A stretch of DNA of 64,000 nt from Stropharia rugosoannulata (GCA_028532985.1 JANCIK010000010.1:744001-808000); one strand, 5' to 3'; shown: positions 45,121 through 58,097, counted from the stretch's first letter. Translations and numbers: made by a program. The notes: generated from the letters alone by a model not told the origin.

Positions 45121-48100
45121 ATGCAACCAGATTTTCATGAGTGTTCTTCTTTGTGGCACGCGTCGCAGGACATTACCAGTGGCACTGCCCCTCCCGTTTC
45201 GACAGAGTTGGTGGAACTGGAGTTGGAAGACCCTTGGCAAGCTAATACGATCCATGTACCTGTAATATCCCTGGACGGAGGCACCTATTCTTGCACAGCC
45301 CAAGCACCGACCTATGGGGACGACATTATGCCTATCTTCTCACCGAATGACTCTTTAACGAATGCCACCAACACTCCTTTCCAGATCATAGCCCATTCTC
45401 ACCCGATGCAAGTAATCTCTCATGAGTCTCCTGCTCACGAGGTAAATGCTCACGAGAATGCTCACGAGGAGAACATTCATGACGAGAATACTCATGAGGA
45501 GAACACTTACGAGGAGAACATTCACGAAGAGAACACTCATGCGGAGAACGTTTACTATGCGGTGTTGCAAACGGACCTAGGAAGGAAGCGCAAGAGGCCC
45601 CCGAGCCCAGATATTCCAGGTGGATCTCCCATTCAGCAAACTGAGCCAAACCTTGCCCCGACGCCGACAATCCGCCCCCCACCTAAGCGTTTTAAACCAT
45701 CTTCTCCGAGATCCGCTGCAACGTCTACAAATGCACTGCCACCAAGGATCTTGCGTGCCAAAGCAGTCCACCGAAAGCGCGGGTCATTAGTGCCAGCTTC
45801 TCAGGATGCCTTATTGAGAACAGCGCTTCAGAATAAGCACTTCACAAGTTTTCCATCCACTGCTTTCAGTTTCACCTCTGTAGGCTCGGACTCTGCATCT
45901 GCAAGCAGTGTCGAAAGCATGAACGCATCCGACTCGCTCCCATCAATTGATGGTGTTGAAACTACCAATGCACTTCTAGGAAGAATGCCACTTAATGAGC
46001 AACCCCAATTGATGGTGCAGGCAGACCAGCATGCAAGTATTTTTCTTTGCCAAATTTCACAATCTGATTATTTATGTAAAATAGTCGAAGCCTCTATCTG
46101 ATCCCTGTGCAACCTCCGCTCTACCTCTAGCGGGGCCATCAACGAACCAACAACTTTCTCTGTTACCGAATCCCATTGAACGAGTGAGCATGTTTAGCGT
46201 TTTTTTTTACTGTGCGTTCCCAACTAACCCATCATTAGATAGCAGCCATCTCAACTAAGGCGGACGATGAAAAATTTCGTACATCTCGGGTAGCAGCGTC
46301 GAACAGCATCACTTTACTCCCCTTTCCCGTTCAGTCTGTCCAAATAGTGAGTCGCTGCATCTTTAGTATTGTATTTACAGAAAAACTAATACCACAAAAG
46401 CCCATGTCCGTCTTTCCATTAACAGAGAACAATCCCAGCACCAATTTACGCTCAACTGCAGAAAGGTCTCTTTTCAGTAATGTGCCTGCTGCTGATGTAA
46501 GCTACTATGGTGCTCCGGAAAATGTCATAAATCGATTACCACCTCCGAGCGGACTAGAATCTAGTGGCCAACCAGACATGGATGTCGATTTGCAAGAACA
46601 GGCCTCTCTGCGTAATGCAGCTCAGGGGGGCAGTCCTTCTGCTCAAGCTATAGTTGACCCCATGCTAACGCCGGTGGCCCAAGAATTGAATGAGATAGTT
46701 AGCGACTATCCAGATGCTTTTGCAAGCGCTTTCGAAAACCCTTTCGAAAACCCATGGATCCAATTTTCGGAATCATCGACAAACCCCTCCTTCGTTAGCT
46801 GTCTGGTTGAATCGTTGTCATCGTTGGAACCAACCAATATACCTGCAAATCACCTTGCATCTCACATTCAAAAAGGAAAACAAAGGGCAACTGGTATTGA
46901 AAGATCCTGGGATTGCCTCTGCAAGACAGAACCTGTGTATATAAATGTTGGGACCCCTATAACCAACATACTGTCCCGTCAGAGTCAAACCCTTCCCGAC
47001 AACGACACAAGTCTCCACACCAGTTTCAATGCTGGATTTAGCTCTCCGGGCTTTGTAAGCGCTTGAGAAGATGTCCTCCACCAAATGGCTGTTGAAGACT
47101 CCCTTCCCACTAGGCAAAGGAACACAATCGAGGAACACGAGGACACTTCTATGGAGTTAGACGATGTACGCGACCGCAGCTATGGACATGGACAATGCAG
47201 GAGTGAGACAGACTGCGATCATGATGGCCAGGTGGATGAAGAACTTTCGCCTAATGCAAGAAGACGCGAGGTTCAGGAACTTGGTGATACTCCCATGGAG
47301 GGTGGTGGTGGCAGATTCAACCAGGATTGTAATGAGAATGAAATTCCCGGATCAAGCGATAATGAAGACGCAGAAGGTGCAGAAGATGCAGAAGGGGGTT
47401 ATGAAGCTGGAGAAGAAGAAGACGATGAAGGCGAAGGCGGAGAGACTCGAATTAGGCCCGTGCGACGTTCTACAAGCTCCCAGCAATTGCCGGCACCACA
47501 CCTTCATGCCGTGGACGCAGTGAGTTTAAGTCTACATGCATACCTTTTAATACTTAGTGATAAATGTTCAGTTCCAAACCATTGAGCATCTTATGCAGCA
47601 TCCGGTACGCTTCAATTTTTTCCCGCTAGCACTTTGTGAACTAATAGTTATCAAGGATGAACCTGTCAAAAACTCTGCTATGGCGGCCCTTATAGAAGTT
47701 TTAAACGGTCTTAATATCTCCACCCAGGATGCGATTCAGCATCTAGCAGCGAGCAGTTCCAGTCCTCAAGCGTCAAACAACAGAGTTGGGAGACCGCCAG
47801 CGTCACCAAAGACGGACTTTGGCGTTGTCCGACAGAATATCCCCACTTTAAACCTTAAGGTTTGTTTTTCATCTTTGTTAGTGCATATTCTTACTTATGT
47901 GCCTCTAGGCTGACATACGATCTTTGTTGAACGAGTTACTTGACATAACTGCTAAGAAATCACACCAAAGTTTACATGTCCCTACTCCTGAAGAACTCCG
48001 TCTGCATGCGAAAAATGCGAGCAATGCCCCACATCCTGAAATTTCCAAGCTTGTACTTGACCTGGACAGCTCAGGTGTCCAAACCCCATGGAACAAAGAA

Positions 48101-48809
48101 GCCGCAGATCTCTTTGCTCAAGAATTCATATCGCGCAATGATTATGACTGCAATGACCCCAAATTAATAAAGGCGGCTTTTATGACCTATCTTTTGACTC
48201 TGTGCAAGGACTACCGAGCGGCAAATGCGAAATTGACCGAGGTTCAACAGAATGATGCCATTGACGAGAAGACGCAGACAAAGAGATATGGGCGCAGGAC
48301 TACTGTAAGTTCATAATTTCATTTGATACGACTGATTCTCAAACCTCTGTATGCAGAGGCGGCATCGTCGCTGCAAAGCTTTGCAGCCTTTTTTGCACAT
48401 ACTCGGTATACCCCGCCTCAAGAAGGAGTTGGACTCGCTGCCAGTTGATGTTATGAGCAGAGATGAAACAAGCTATGACAGCGACAGTAATGCCTATCTT
48501 GTGATCACTCGAAGTAACTGGCGCAGTAAAGATGTTGACGATCTTGTGGAGATTTGCAATGTGTTAGATCTTTCGGCCTGTTTTAGTGCTGACAGGCGGC
48601 CGGATCGCGGTAGATTCCCCACTATTAGGCATCCATCGAGTCGCCCTGATTGTGACCGGCCTGTACCACTTCGCCTCCCTCGGAACTTTTACAATCCAGA
48701 TTTTCTGTTGACTTTGCATGAAGAGGAACGGAAGAAGTTGGATATGCACCCAGCCTTCACATTTACATTTCCAATACAACTCCTTCAGTTCATATACATT
48801 CATATCTGA
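45121..48809 (+). CDS. Tnp2-element partner protein (large, multi-exon, unknown function)
   Basis: Coding blocks: about 45,121-46,035, about 46,110-46,190, about 46,350-47,060, about 47,085-47,519, 47,572-47,604, 47,656-47,859, 47,909-48,304 and 48,357-48,809. The last five are in phase; junctions before 47,085 are less sure. The first block contains about eight repeats of the form HEEN(I/T), then Pro-rich and basic KRKRP and PPPKRFKP stretches. A Glu/Asp-rich region lies near 47,350-47,450. The last two exons (KNASNAPHPEI, RRTTRRHRRCKALQPFLHIL, NWRSKDVDDLVEI, LPRNFYNPDFL) have the pattern I associate with the second gene next to Tnp2 CACTA transposases in mushrooms. A DNA-binding helper role is an inference. 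Confidence 0.65.
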
Positions 48810-49011
48810 TTTATTTTTGTATAATGGCTAATGTACAGCAATGCAGAATCGCAGAAAGATATAGGCTTTCGAAGCACTGCAAATCAGCCCCTTTACCACC
48901 TAATGATCCCCGCCTGGGTAGGTATACCAAGCCTAGTACCCACCTTTTGCCTTTAGCCTAGTATAATAGAATGTTTCTAAAACCCTGTATATACATCCAT
49001 TGGATCACATA

Positions 49012-52000
49012 TCAATACTGTAAAGGAATAATGTGGGCACAGTCTCTCCTTATACTTTTGATAGGAAGAGGTGTATATCCTACATGGCAAACTACATTTG
49101 CGAAGGGAATAAGGATAATATCTGGTAGGAGTGAGCTGTAGTAAACCTGGCCGCCGGCAGGGAGTAAGCGGTAGGGGTCTTGCGCAACATCGCTTTCTAC
49201 TAGATCCTGATATTGATGAACAAGGGCAAATGACTGGGTAACGAATTTCTTTTGGGTTGCCGACCAGCGTTCATGGGTGAACAAGGCGGTCAGAATACCA
49301 CATTGTTGAGGCGCATTGAGAGTAGTTTGGAACAAAACACGGGCATTTTTTGGGTGGGAATGGCTCTGAAAGAGCTGTCCTGCGCGATCTATGCCACCAA
49401 CCAAACAAATAGTCTTTGGGATGACACTGGTATTCCCACCTTCTATGCGCAATATTAACATGCACAATGCATCGTAGATGCGACGAGGACATTGGCCAAA
49501 CCTTGTGGGACCCTTCACGGACTCATAGGGATCCTCAGTGCCAAGGATAGCGTCTTTGATACGAATTCCATGCCGTTTTTCATACACTTCAATAATGGGG
49601 TAGGCAGCGTCAGGGAGATGTTTCTGGTGGAAGAGAATGCGAAGGTTTTGTGCCTGGCAGAATTTCATAAACATGGTTACTTCAAGTTCACCTGAGATGC
49701 GTTGAATGAGATGTATGTTCACAAGGAATTAAAATTACCAACCAAATTTATTATTAGTAGGGATGCGTTGAATAAGCCCATTGTAGCGTTCGAAAGCGTA
49801 ACATCTCCAAGAGTGTGTAGGGCCAAAGCGGCGTAATTGATCTGCAAAATGTAAAGAGAGATGCTGGTATGGAGTTATTTTAGTCCCCGGGTATAACTTG
49901 AGGAGACCTTGCAGATACGTGTTCATATGCTTATCATATGCATGAATATCATCTTCCGTGATATGGCGAAGGTTGGCGTGCTTGACAGCAGCTACCAGTT
50001 CCATGAAATTATCCAACATTTGCCGGTACCGATTGGTTTTAGGTTTGCAGCCCCACAGCCGCGTCAAAGTAATAGGAAGATTTATAGTGCAGAATGACTT
50101 CCACTCTTCAGCTTTGAAATTTCCCCACTTTACTTCGCCCAGGTGCTTAGGTGCGCGGGAAACATGTGAAGGAAGGCAGAGTAAGACCATATCATCCTGG
50201 ATAGCCTTGAGTACGTCCCTTCCCAGAACAACAGTCTGCTTTTTTTCAAAACGAACATTAGATGATTGATCATCAGCATCAGATTCATTCTCATCGTCAT
50301 AAGCTTGGTTATGAGCCTGATGCACAGAATTCGGATGAAAATGCATTTCTTTCTCGCGCTGCATTTGAAAATGAGTATTAATGTACCTAAAAGCCTAAAA
50401 GTGAGCTAGAGACATACCTTAGCAAGGATACAGTCTATTAAAGACGCTTTTTTCATCTTTGTGAAGCTTTCACCAGATTGTAGGAACAACAAGTTGCAAA
50501 GGACCAGGAGAGACTGTTTGTGTAGTTTTGCAAGTGATGTCTTTGTGCCGGATCTATACGCTTCCATTACATGTTCTTCGGGCGTAGCTGCTGTAAACGC
50601 CACGTGCGATGTGTTTTCCGCTTGCAGATCTGCAAGGGGGTCGGGAATGTGTATTCTGTCTGCGGTAAACCATCCATGATCAACTCTCTGGGTGTTGTTT
50701 GGGCATTCTAATTAGTTTAGAGAAACAAAGAATAAAACAGCAAAGGCCACTTATGTAGTGCTGGAGTAATCTAACTAACTGTTTCGGGTTATCGTTGGGA
50801 TTTATTCCAGCCTTGCGGGATAGATGTTTAAGTGGAGCTGATCAATGCTGCCATTGCGCAGCAAGTAGTTTGCCTGTATTAGATGTTCTTCACTGGCATA
50901 ATATCTTTGCCCATCTCCATCGGCAACCTTGGTGTTCATCCCCCATATTTCCCGGATATGGCGGAAGAATATATGCAGAAAGAAACCGTGCATGGGGTCA
51001 ATAACTACATGCTTTGTTGGATCCCAGTAAGGTAGTCGGAGAAGCTCAGACCAACGCACTCCGTAAGTAGTGAAGACAGTTTCCTGGTCCGCTAGAGTTT
51101 TTGCTTCTCTCCACATGTTCACGTGTTTGAGATGTTCACAGCGATCTCTCGGGATCCACGAGTCTCGGTCTAGATTGTTTATATCTTTAAGGAAAAGGTT
51201 GCACTCAGAGCAAAAATGTTTTGCGCTGTGGAAACTATGCCCGGAGGCACATCGGGCAGCAGGAAGGTCGCAGACCAATGGCAACATTGCGCTTCGAACG
51301 GGGCGTCCTAGAGGATACTTTACCGTTTTCGTAATAAACACGCCTTCAGACCACAAGACCAGCAATTCATCCACCAAAGGCCCAAGGAAATGATTTACTT
51401 GATCCAAGCTTGGCTCGTTAGGACCAGGAACAATACCAACAAGAAATACATTCTCAGACTTGTATCGCAGGTCTGGCGGCAAGTTGTAGCATACCATATA
51501 GATCCCGCAGACAGATGCCTTCTTTCCGCCCTTTTTTTTACTGTAAGGACTAAAACCATCCATATTTAGGCCGAACACTAGGCGACCCTCATTTGCTGGG
51601 CCGCCTAACCATGGTGCACCATCTGGGCCTTGAGACTGTTGTAGCATAGAGCCATGCCACATATCCTTTAGCCCGCCAGATAAAGTGCCAATATTGCACG
51701 GATAGTCGTCGAGATACTGCTCAATATCAGGCCGTGCATACATTCTGCCAATCCATTGATGTAAGTCTTGGGAGAGAAAGCAACGGATTGGCTTCCCCTG
51801 GGATGTCAGCAATGCATGATCGCACTTTGGACTTCCTGCTGTAGGCTGATACGTGCAAGTCTTTGAGCAGGAAAGTGGGTTATTGGGGTCATATTTATAT
51901 GTACAAAAGCAGGCTGGGCAGCATGTGTAAGTGGAGAAGGTAGGATCAATTTCTAGGGCTTTAATGACAGTGCACACATCAGTCGGTATTGAATGCATGG

Positions 52001-53161
52001 CCTGGAAATGATCAACTTTTTCAGGCTCCTTGAATAGTACTGTCAAGACCATTTGTAGACACGACAGGACAAAAGTACAGTCGTCCGTTGGTAGATTAGC
52101 CAATAGATATAAAGCAGCAGCGAGCATGTAACATATGCATATAACAGGCTGCATAATCTTGGTCCTGACACAGAACATGCATGCTTTGAGAAGAGCTTCA
52201 GTCAGTTAGAGTGTTTGGGCTGTAATTTAACATGGGTAGACGTATAGGTATCTATTATCGGCCTATCCAAGGAGACATCAGGCAGGGCATCGACTTTACG
52301 CTGCCACTCCTCCTGTTTAATTTGCCTGAGCTTCACAAGTTCCCGTTCAATCTTTCTCATAAGTACGGTGGCTCGAAGGCGATTGTGAACAGAGGATAGT
52401 CCAGAGCATCTATAAGATCCTTCCTTGATACAGTAGCACATGTTCGAGAGCCAGGTCTCATGACTAATGAGTCCATAGTTTTCAGCGGCATCTTCAGCCA
52501 ACTGGAGCTTCTCGACTCCCTCAAGTTCGATGGGCGAATGGCTTGTCTGGCTCGTGGGGGTATGGGTAAATTTAAGAGGCTTTTCTTGGATGGTTTCCTT
52601 GAGGATTTCGAGCGGAAAATTGTGTATTTGCATGCCGATTAGAGACAAATCAGCAGTTAGTGGCGAGATAGTTCCAACTCTGTTTGTGGGGTTAAGAGCG
52701 GAGCCACGATGTCTCTGGGGCTTACGAGAAGCAGTTGGGCTAAGGATTTTTTTGGGCATCCGAGTACATTGCAGATCAGTTGAGTTTGCAAGATCGTTCC
52801 AACCGCTATCAGCAGCAGCAATAGAACCATTGTCAAAATCTTGAGTGTTTAGTCCGTCGATGAATTCAGCCATGTCCAAAGCCGAGGCGCCAACATGACC
52901 TAATGCAGAGTATGCGGAAATGGGATTTGCATTTGACATTTCAACCTGTGCCAATTGATTGAGTTTGACCAATGCAGAGCGTCTGTTGTTCTCCTCCCAC
53001 TGATGTATTTTCCATTCATACAGTGTAATCCTCTTTTCTGAGTCCTCTCCTCTGCGGTGGCCTTCTCTCTTGGCCTCGGTACATAGAGTACAATGGCATA
53101 GAACTAAGGATAGATTTTGCTTCTGCCTTGACTTAACAGGCCTAGCCACATTCGAAGGCAT
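49012..53161 (-). CDS. Tnp2-family CACTA transposase of the giant element
   Basis: Coding blocks on the minus strand: 52202-53161, 50751-about 52197, 50418-50707, 49743-50358 and 49012-49691. The N-terminus has a Cys/His cluster (LCHCTLC). The core has a CCPACF finger, CNIGTLSGGLKDMWHGS, NEGRLVFGLNMDGFSPY, FLVGIVPGPNEPSLDQVNHF and HVVIDPMHGFFLHIFFRHI, all Tnp2 hallmarks. Later come GPTHSWRCYAFERYNGLIQR and the C-terminal domain. The reading frame shifts by one base near 52,190 and near 50,812 without an intron I can place, so there may be two small indels or non-obvious splicing. This gene makes the 1.12 kb inverted repeats plausible as ends of its own element. Confidence 0.8.
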
Positions 53162-53679
53162 AAGTAGCTGCAATAACGATCCTGGAATGGAACCCGAGTG
53201 ATGGAATGGTTGTAAGGATAGAAGTCGTATTGAAAGAAATTTAGGTACCGACCCAGTAGCAGATAACGACGAGAACGTGAACGCGAAAGAATAACTTGCT
53301 GATATGCCGAAGGTCAGAGACAGGGTTACGGTTTGATTACAGTACAAGGCTGCTACTTGAGCAATATACTTAAAAGCTCCACAGAACAAAATGCATCACA
53401 TGCCTGATAAATCTAATTATAACGGAAGGTATAGAAACCAAGACGGTAGTACTCAAGTACAATATGTATATGCTCTGCAGTGGTATACACACAATGTAGT
53501 CCGCCATAAATGCTCATTAGTTCGATATCCCATAAGTGAGCGCATACACCATCGAAAATAAAGTCTCACGGCTTGCTTGACACTGCCAATATGTTGACAA
53601 TATGAGGTGGGCAGGCCTGCGTAAGTACACAATAGCAAAAAGTAAAAGTGAAAGTACTTAACAGTCTTTTCCTTCTCTT
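53162..53679. other. Upstream region of the Tnp2 gene, no supported gene
   Basis: The frame of the first Tnp2 exon is open upstream to 53,389, but the added residues look non-coding and the ATG at 53,161 precedes the Cys/His cluster. The remaining bases hold no recognised feature. Confidence 0.35.
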
Positions 53680-54140
53680 TCCCCTTCCTCTTCCTCTCTG
53701 GCTTCTCGCTCTCGCCTCCTCCCTATCCACGACGTCTGCTATCGGCATCTTCGAGCCCTCCTTCGCGGAAAATAAATGGCCTTCTTTTTTCGCGCCGTCC
53801 AGACCGGCCTTTGCTGCATACTAGACGTCCGGGTCTGCCACCTCATATACATCGTGCGGGTTACCTTCCTCGTCAAATATGGTCTTGGTACCCATGCCAT
53901 TCTCGATAATGATGTGCTTCGCGCAACGGAGCTCAACAATAAGATCATTATCGTCGTCTGCAATCGTCACGGTTGTGAACGTAAATACAACAAACGTATA
54001 ATACGAAGGCCTACACCTGTCAGTATTCATTGAGGCAAGAAGAAAAAAATTAGAAAAAACGCAGACACAGGACTACCTTGCCTTTGAGCGATACAGGAAC
54101 GCTCTCCCGTTGGGCATCAATAACATCGACGACGAAAGCC
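53680..54140 (-). pseudogene. Fragment resembling the C-terminus of a DEAD-box helicase (Dbp4/DDX10-like)
   Basis: Minus-strand translation gives VIDAQRESVPVSLKGK, an intron-like gap, then GMGTKTIFDEEGNPHDVYEV, a TAG stop, YAAKAGLDGAKKEG and MPIADVVDREEARARSQ followed by a basic tail. The FDEEGNPH..YE block followed by a KKEG / VD.EEAR / basic sequence resembles the C-terminal extension of Dbp4/DDX10-type ribosome-biogenesis helicases. The helicase core is absent. Assignment is from memory of the family and is tentative. Confidence 0.4.
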
Positions 54141-54387
54141 TTCTTCAACCTTATTTGTAGTTGAGATACTGATCATCGGGGATATTCTACAATGACGATG
54201 CAGTTGAGGACGCGGCCACCTCTCAATATCTTGCTCGGACGCTGGGTGCTAGCTGAGAGTCGATGGATGGAAGCTATCAGTGCACCCCGATGATCATGGA
54301 TTTCTATACGGGAACTTGGCGTACCTGATTATTAGCGAGGCCTTTACAAGTACAGTTTCAACGGAAGGTTGAATCTGGAGTCAGAGA
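54058..54387 (-). repeat. Inner inverted repeat, arm 2 (~330 bp)
   Basis: Reverse complement of 42,936-43,265. Together the arms enclose 11.5 kb containing the Tnp2 gene, its partner and the 92-residue gene. This arm overlaps the helicase-like fragment and ends just before the Nup84-like pseudogene. Confidence 0.7.
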
Positions 54388-54479
54388 AGGAAGGCAGACA
54401 AGAATATAAGTATGCTTGAAAGGGATAACACCTAATTTGTAGTATGTATGTGCCGCGGTCGCAGTAACTATAAATTAAT

Positions 54480-56440
54480 AATTTGCCGCCAGACTAGAGC
54501 CAGCAGCAGCGTCACACTCAGGAAAATTGTTGATTGATTAGGTCAAATTTTCCATTCCGGAGAAGTCGTCATAAAGCTTGTAGCGGCCATGTCTATTATG
54601 ACAGTGAGCGTTAAACAAGGCATATGAGGAATAAAATCAGGGGCACGCACTACCCTCTCTGTCCTCGGAAATAAGCCATGTCGTAGTAAGCGGCTTCATG
54701 AGCTGTTCGTATTCTGCAGCTCAATTGCTCCGTGCGTTGCGCGAACCTTCGACTGTACTTTCCTCGCCCTGTCACTCTACGATACGTGCCAATGTCTCCC
54801 AGATCACGAAGAACTGGCGATAGTGCAGATATTCTGTCAACACTTCTTCCGGTTCGCCTATCAGAGCAAGCTCCGCGGGGAGAACATCCAGTAGTGCTTG
54901 GGCCACTTGCACACGTCCTCGGCCTATGTAAAACACAAACGAACGGTTGAGACTCTTGAACACGACAAATATTTCACGCATAAGCACGTACCTAGCCAGC
55001 GTCTAAAAATTACCGTGACCTGTTCCAGGGCCACGGGATGTGTAGCTTCCTCAAATGCAGTTCATTCCACTGAGCGCAGCAGTAAAAGTTCCACGTCCCT
55101 CCGGGGAGCTTGGTGCGGGTCTTGGGGGGACGGGTCAAGTTCCTCGAATGGCACCTGGATAATGCGATCCGAAAAGGTGACAGAAACGCGTGTTGGGTCT
55201 AGGCCCGGGTGATTAGGACTGCACCACAAAAAGTTTGCACGGAACATACCTCGAGAATAGTGATATATCAATCAAGAATGGCCTGAGCTGCCCGTAGGGG
55301 AGCTGCGACTTCAATATCTTCAGGAAAAGGCAGAAATGTGCAAGAAGCGGCATGTAATGTTGTACTTGATAGTACGGAGATGTGGTCAAACCGACTACTC
55401 TGGTAATCACATTTTTGAAGACCTTCTGAGAATATGCTGAGTTAGTCCTATTCAGGATAGCTGTTTCTGTTCAGCTTTATTTTCCATTGAGACATGGCAC
55501 ATATCATCTGAATTCTTATCCACTGCTTCCGCACCATTCTGCCAGTTGCTAGCTTTGCAAGTTCGCTAGCAATTTAGTCTCAGCAGACAAGATGCACTTC
55601 TGCTCGTAAGTGGCCCTCCCATGTTCTGCACGAGCTTATCAGTATGTTGAAAGTATATGGTGTGGTAAAGTGACACACGTAGAATACGCTCTTGATCATA
55701 GAGTTTGGGCTACTGTGTATCGTTAGCCGTAATATTATTAAACTATGTGTCACTTACGCTCAATACTGCACGAATGAAGGCTGCTTTCCACAGCAGTTAA
55801 CGATGGCGGTTGCCTGACCAGACCGGTGGGTCGTCTTCTTCGTCCGTCAATATCGTTTCGCTAACAGTTGCTGCCACAATGATTAGCTAAAGAGGTTTAA
55901 CAGCTTGTAAGCGGCGTACAAAGCATCCGTTTGGATCCGCATATCCGCCTAATGCCTGAATCAAACTTTCTCCATAGCTCTAATTTGCGCGTCAGACTCC
56001 GTAATTTTCACAGTCATGCGTTGATGCACTTACGACATTGTCACCTGCCAAAGGTGCCCCCTCACCTCTGCGCACCACGTCTGGATCCATCTCCGAGACG
56101 AGTCTTTGGCGGGGGGCGTACCCGATCCGCATATTTTGCATGATTGTGTGCATGCTAAACTTCCAGTACCCATTAATTGCTTCCGGGCGTATGGGCGACA
56201 GTGCGATCTCCTGTAGCCATTCTCTGACGATGAGAAGCTCTTTGTGGAGTGGGCTGACGCACATAATCGCGTTTGCAAGGGTACTAGGCGTGCCGTAAGG
56301 GTTATCAATAAAAAGTTTAGGGAAAGCATGGAGGGGTTTCAGTTTTATGTTCCCTGACAAAAATTCAGATGTATCCAAGGTTTGAAATTTGCAATATCTT
56401 ACAATAGTAGTAGCAAACCCCAAGTGTTTTGTGTGAGGCG
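54480..56440 (-). pseudogene. Decayed Nup84/Nup107 nucleoporin gene fragment
   Basis: Going down the minus strand in protein order: ELLIVREWLQEIALSPIRPE, INGYWKFSMHTIMQNMRIGY, MDPDVVRRGEG, SYGESLIQAL, DDPPVWSGNRHR, SCRTWEGHLRAEVHLVC, LLAHFCLFLK, VELLLLRSVEW, LDVLPAELALIGEPEEVLTE, YLHYRQFFVIWETLARIVE and RYKLYDDF. This is the order and spacing of fungal Nup84 (Nup107 family), a scaffold protein of the nuclear pore. Stops (for example TAA after NRHR) and frame changes occur throughout, and introns are partly kept, so it is a DNA-level copy, not a retrocopy. The N-terminus is not clearly present. Confidence 0.75.
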
Positions 56441-57230
56441 TAGAATCTCAATTCCCCCCATATGTTGTGCCTCTGTCAAACTGTTTCTCCAGTTCTTCAA
56501 TCCTGAGTGAGGTATTAGCAAGGTAGGTTCAAATAAGTAAACAACGCACTGAGTTTGGCATATATGTCGCATACGTTGCGCATACGAGCTCGGTGTCCTG
56601 TTTCTGGCTCAAGAATTCAGGACATCTGAGTTAGACAGGCATACAAAAACAGAACCTCTGTGCAGGGGGCATAAGAACTATAGTGTATTCAGGATAAGAT
56701 GAGTTAAAATAAGTTCTGGAATCTGAAGGAGCATTGCAACAATTGCCTGAATAAAGTACGGGTTACTGAAAGGTACAATTACAACTGCCCAGTCTGTAAA
56801 GTCACATCAGGTGACCCTCCACGCAACAGGATTAAGTAGTCACGCTTTGCAGGCGTAGTAATTAATTGGAATGATAAGGCCCAAGGTAGACGCGAACCTC
56901 CAGGCGAACTCTCCAGCTCTACTAGCCTCCATTCACCTCTGCCTCTCTGGACTCCGCCAGCGCAGCTTTGGCATCCGATTTCATGGACATGGACAGAACA
57001 ATATTGCGGAGAGTGCGAAGTTTAATTTTGCACCCAGAGGCCCGAGCAAGCAAGAATGGCAAGAGATGGAAGAGCATGCAAGATCAGGTACAGAAGTGTT
57101 GGACGAAGAGGAAGTGAATGAAGAGCCTGAGACACCACCAGAAGCAGATGAACCGAGGAAATGTGGGCATCGGTCGTCGACGCCTTTTTCCTTACATGCA
57201 CTAATCTATGCGTTATTTTCTCTGTAAAAG
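56441..57230. other. Region between the Nup84-like and Rad51-like fragments
   Basis: No intact gene. The plus-strand frame at 56,871-57,227 contains a charged stretch (PRGPSKQEWQEMEEHARSG, then EEEVNEEPETPPEADEPRK) that looks coding, possibly another captured fragment, but I cannot identify it. Confidence 0.35.
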
Positions 57231-57236
57231 CATATA

Positions 57237-57890
57237 GGATTGTTCCCCTAGGATTTCAGAGTGCCACGGAAGTCCATGAGCGTGGGTCAGAACTGGTTCA
57301 CGCACTACTAGGAGGTGAGTGAATCTCCCTGCTTTTACCAAAGCGCCACTAGTAAACTTTGTTCTCGTAGGCGGTATCCAGACTGGAGCTATCACAGAAC
57401 TCTTTGGTGAATTCAGTACTGGAAAGTCGCAGCCATGCCATATGCTCTCTGCACATCGAAATGGAGGGAGTTTCTGGACAACGTCGCATATGCTTTGCTA
57501 ACGAGCACAAACATGCTCATTTCCTAGTCGAGGTGCGCTTCTTTTTTATTTGCATATATGCGATTTTTAAACTGGAATGTGTAGATTCTATTTGTGAATT
57601 GTGGCTTAGTTTACAGCTCTTACCATACAGACTTCAGTGGTTGAGGCGAGCTTGCGTCGCTCCAGGACCATCTGGGCAAGTTCCTGAGGACCCTACAACG
57701 ACTACTAGCAGATAAAGTAGGCTTTTCACCGTTCCAGCAGCATTTCTGTACTGACTTTAATTGCAGTTCGGGATAGCTTTAGTAATTACAAACCAAGTCA
57801 TGTCAAGCCTAGACGCCACGGCGGGCCCGTATGTAGGGAATGAGAAGAAGCCCATCGGCGGAGATATTATGGGCCTATGGCGCAAGCATC
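57237..57890 (+). pseudogene. Decayed Rad51 recombinase fragment
   Basis: 57,248-57,312 gives LGFQSATEVHERGSELVHAL; after an intron-like gap (GTGAGT..GTAG), 57,371 onward gives [20 protein letters not shown], with a Walker A close to the Rad51 consensus GEFRTGKT. A later stretch at about 57,766 gives FGIALVITNQVMSSLDA and NEKKPIGGDIM, matching the Rad51 FGIAVVITNQV and KKPIGGNI region. Stops and frameshifts separate the blocks and much of the core is missing. Introns are partly retained, so this is a genomic fragment. It cannot encode a working recombinase. Confidence 0.75.
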
Positions 57891-58097
57891 GACGACGCGG
57901 TGAGTCGGACGTGCTGGGTGATTTTTGTCTTGCTTCGGATGCTGATGGCGGTTCTCGAGCGGGTGGAGCACCTTTGGGCGGAGGGTGTCTGTGGTCCCCT
58001 TGTGTACGCGGAAGCGGTCTTGGATGTTGATGGAGGAGGCGGAGGTGACAAGGAGGCAATGGTGGATGCCGTTCTGGAGAGAAATGAGGCTCGTTAA
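57840..58097 (+). pseudogene. Possible further captured coding fragment, unidentified
   Basis: Directly after the Rad51-like end the next frame is open and looks protein-like (WVIFVLLRMLMAVLERVEHL, then LVYAEAVLDVDGGGGGDKEA). It has no start signal or known motif. It may be a fragment fused during capture, or chance. Confidence 0.3.
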
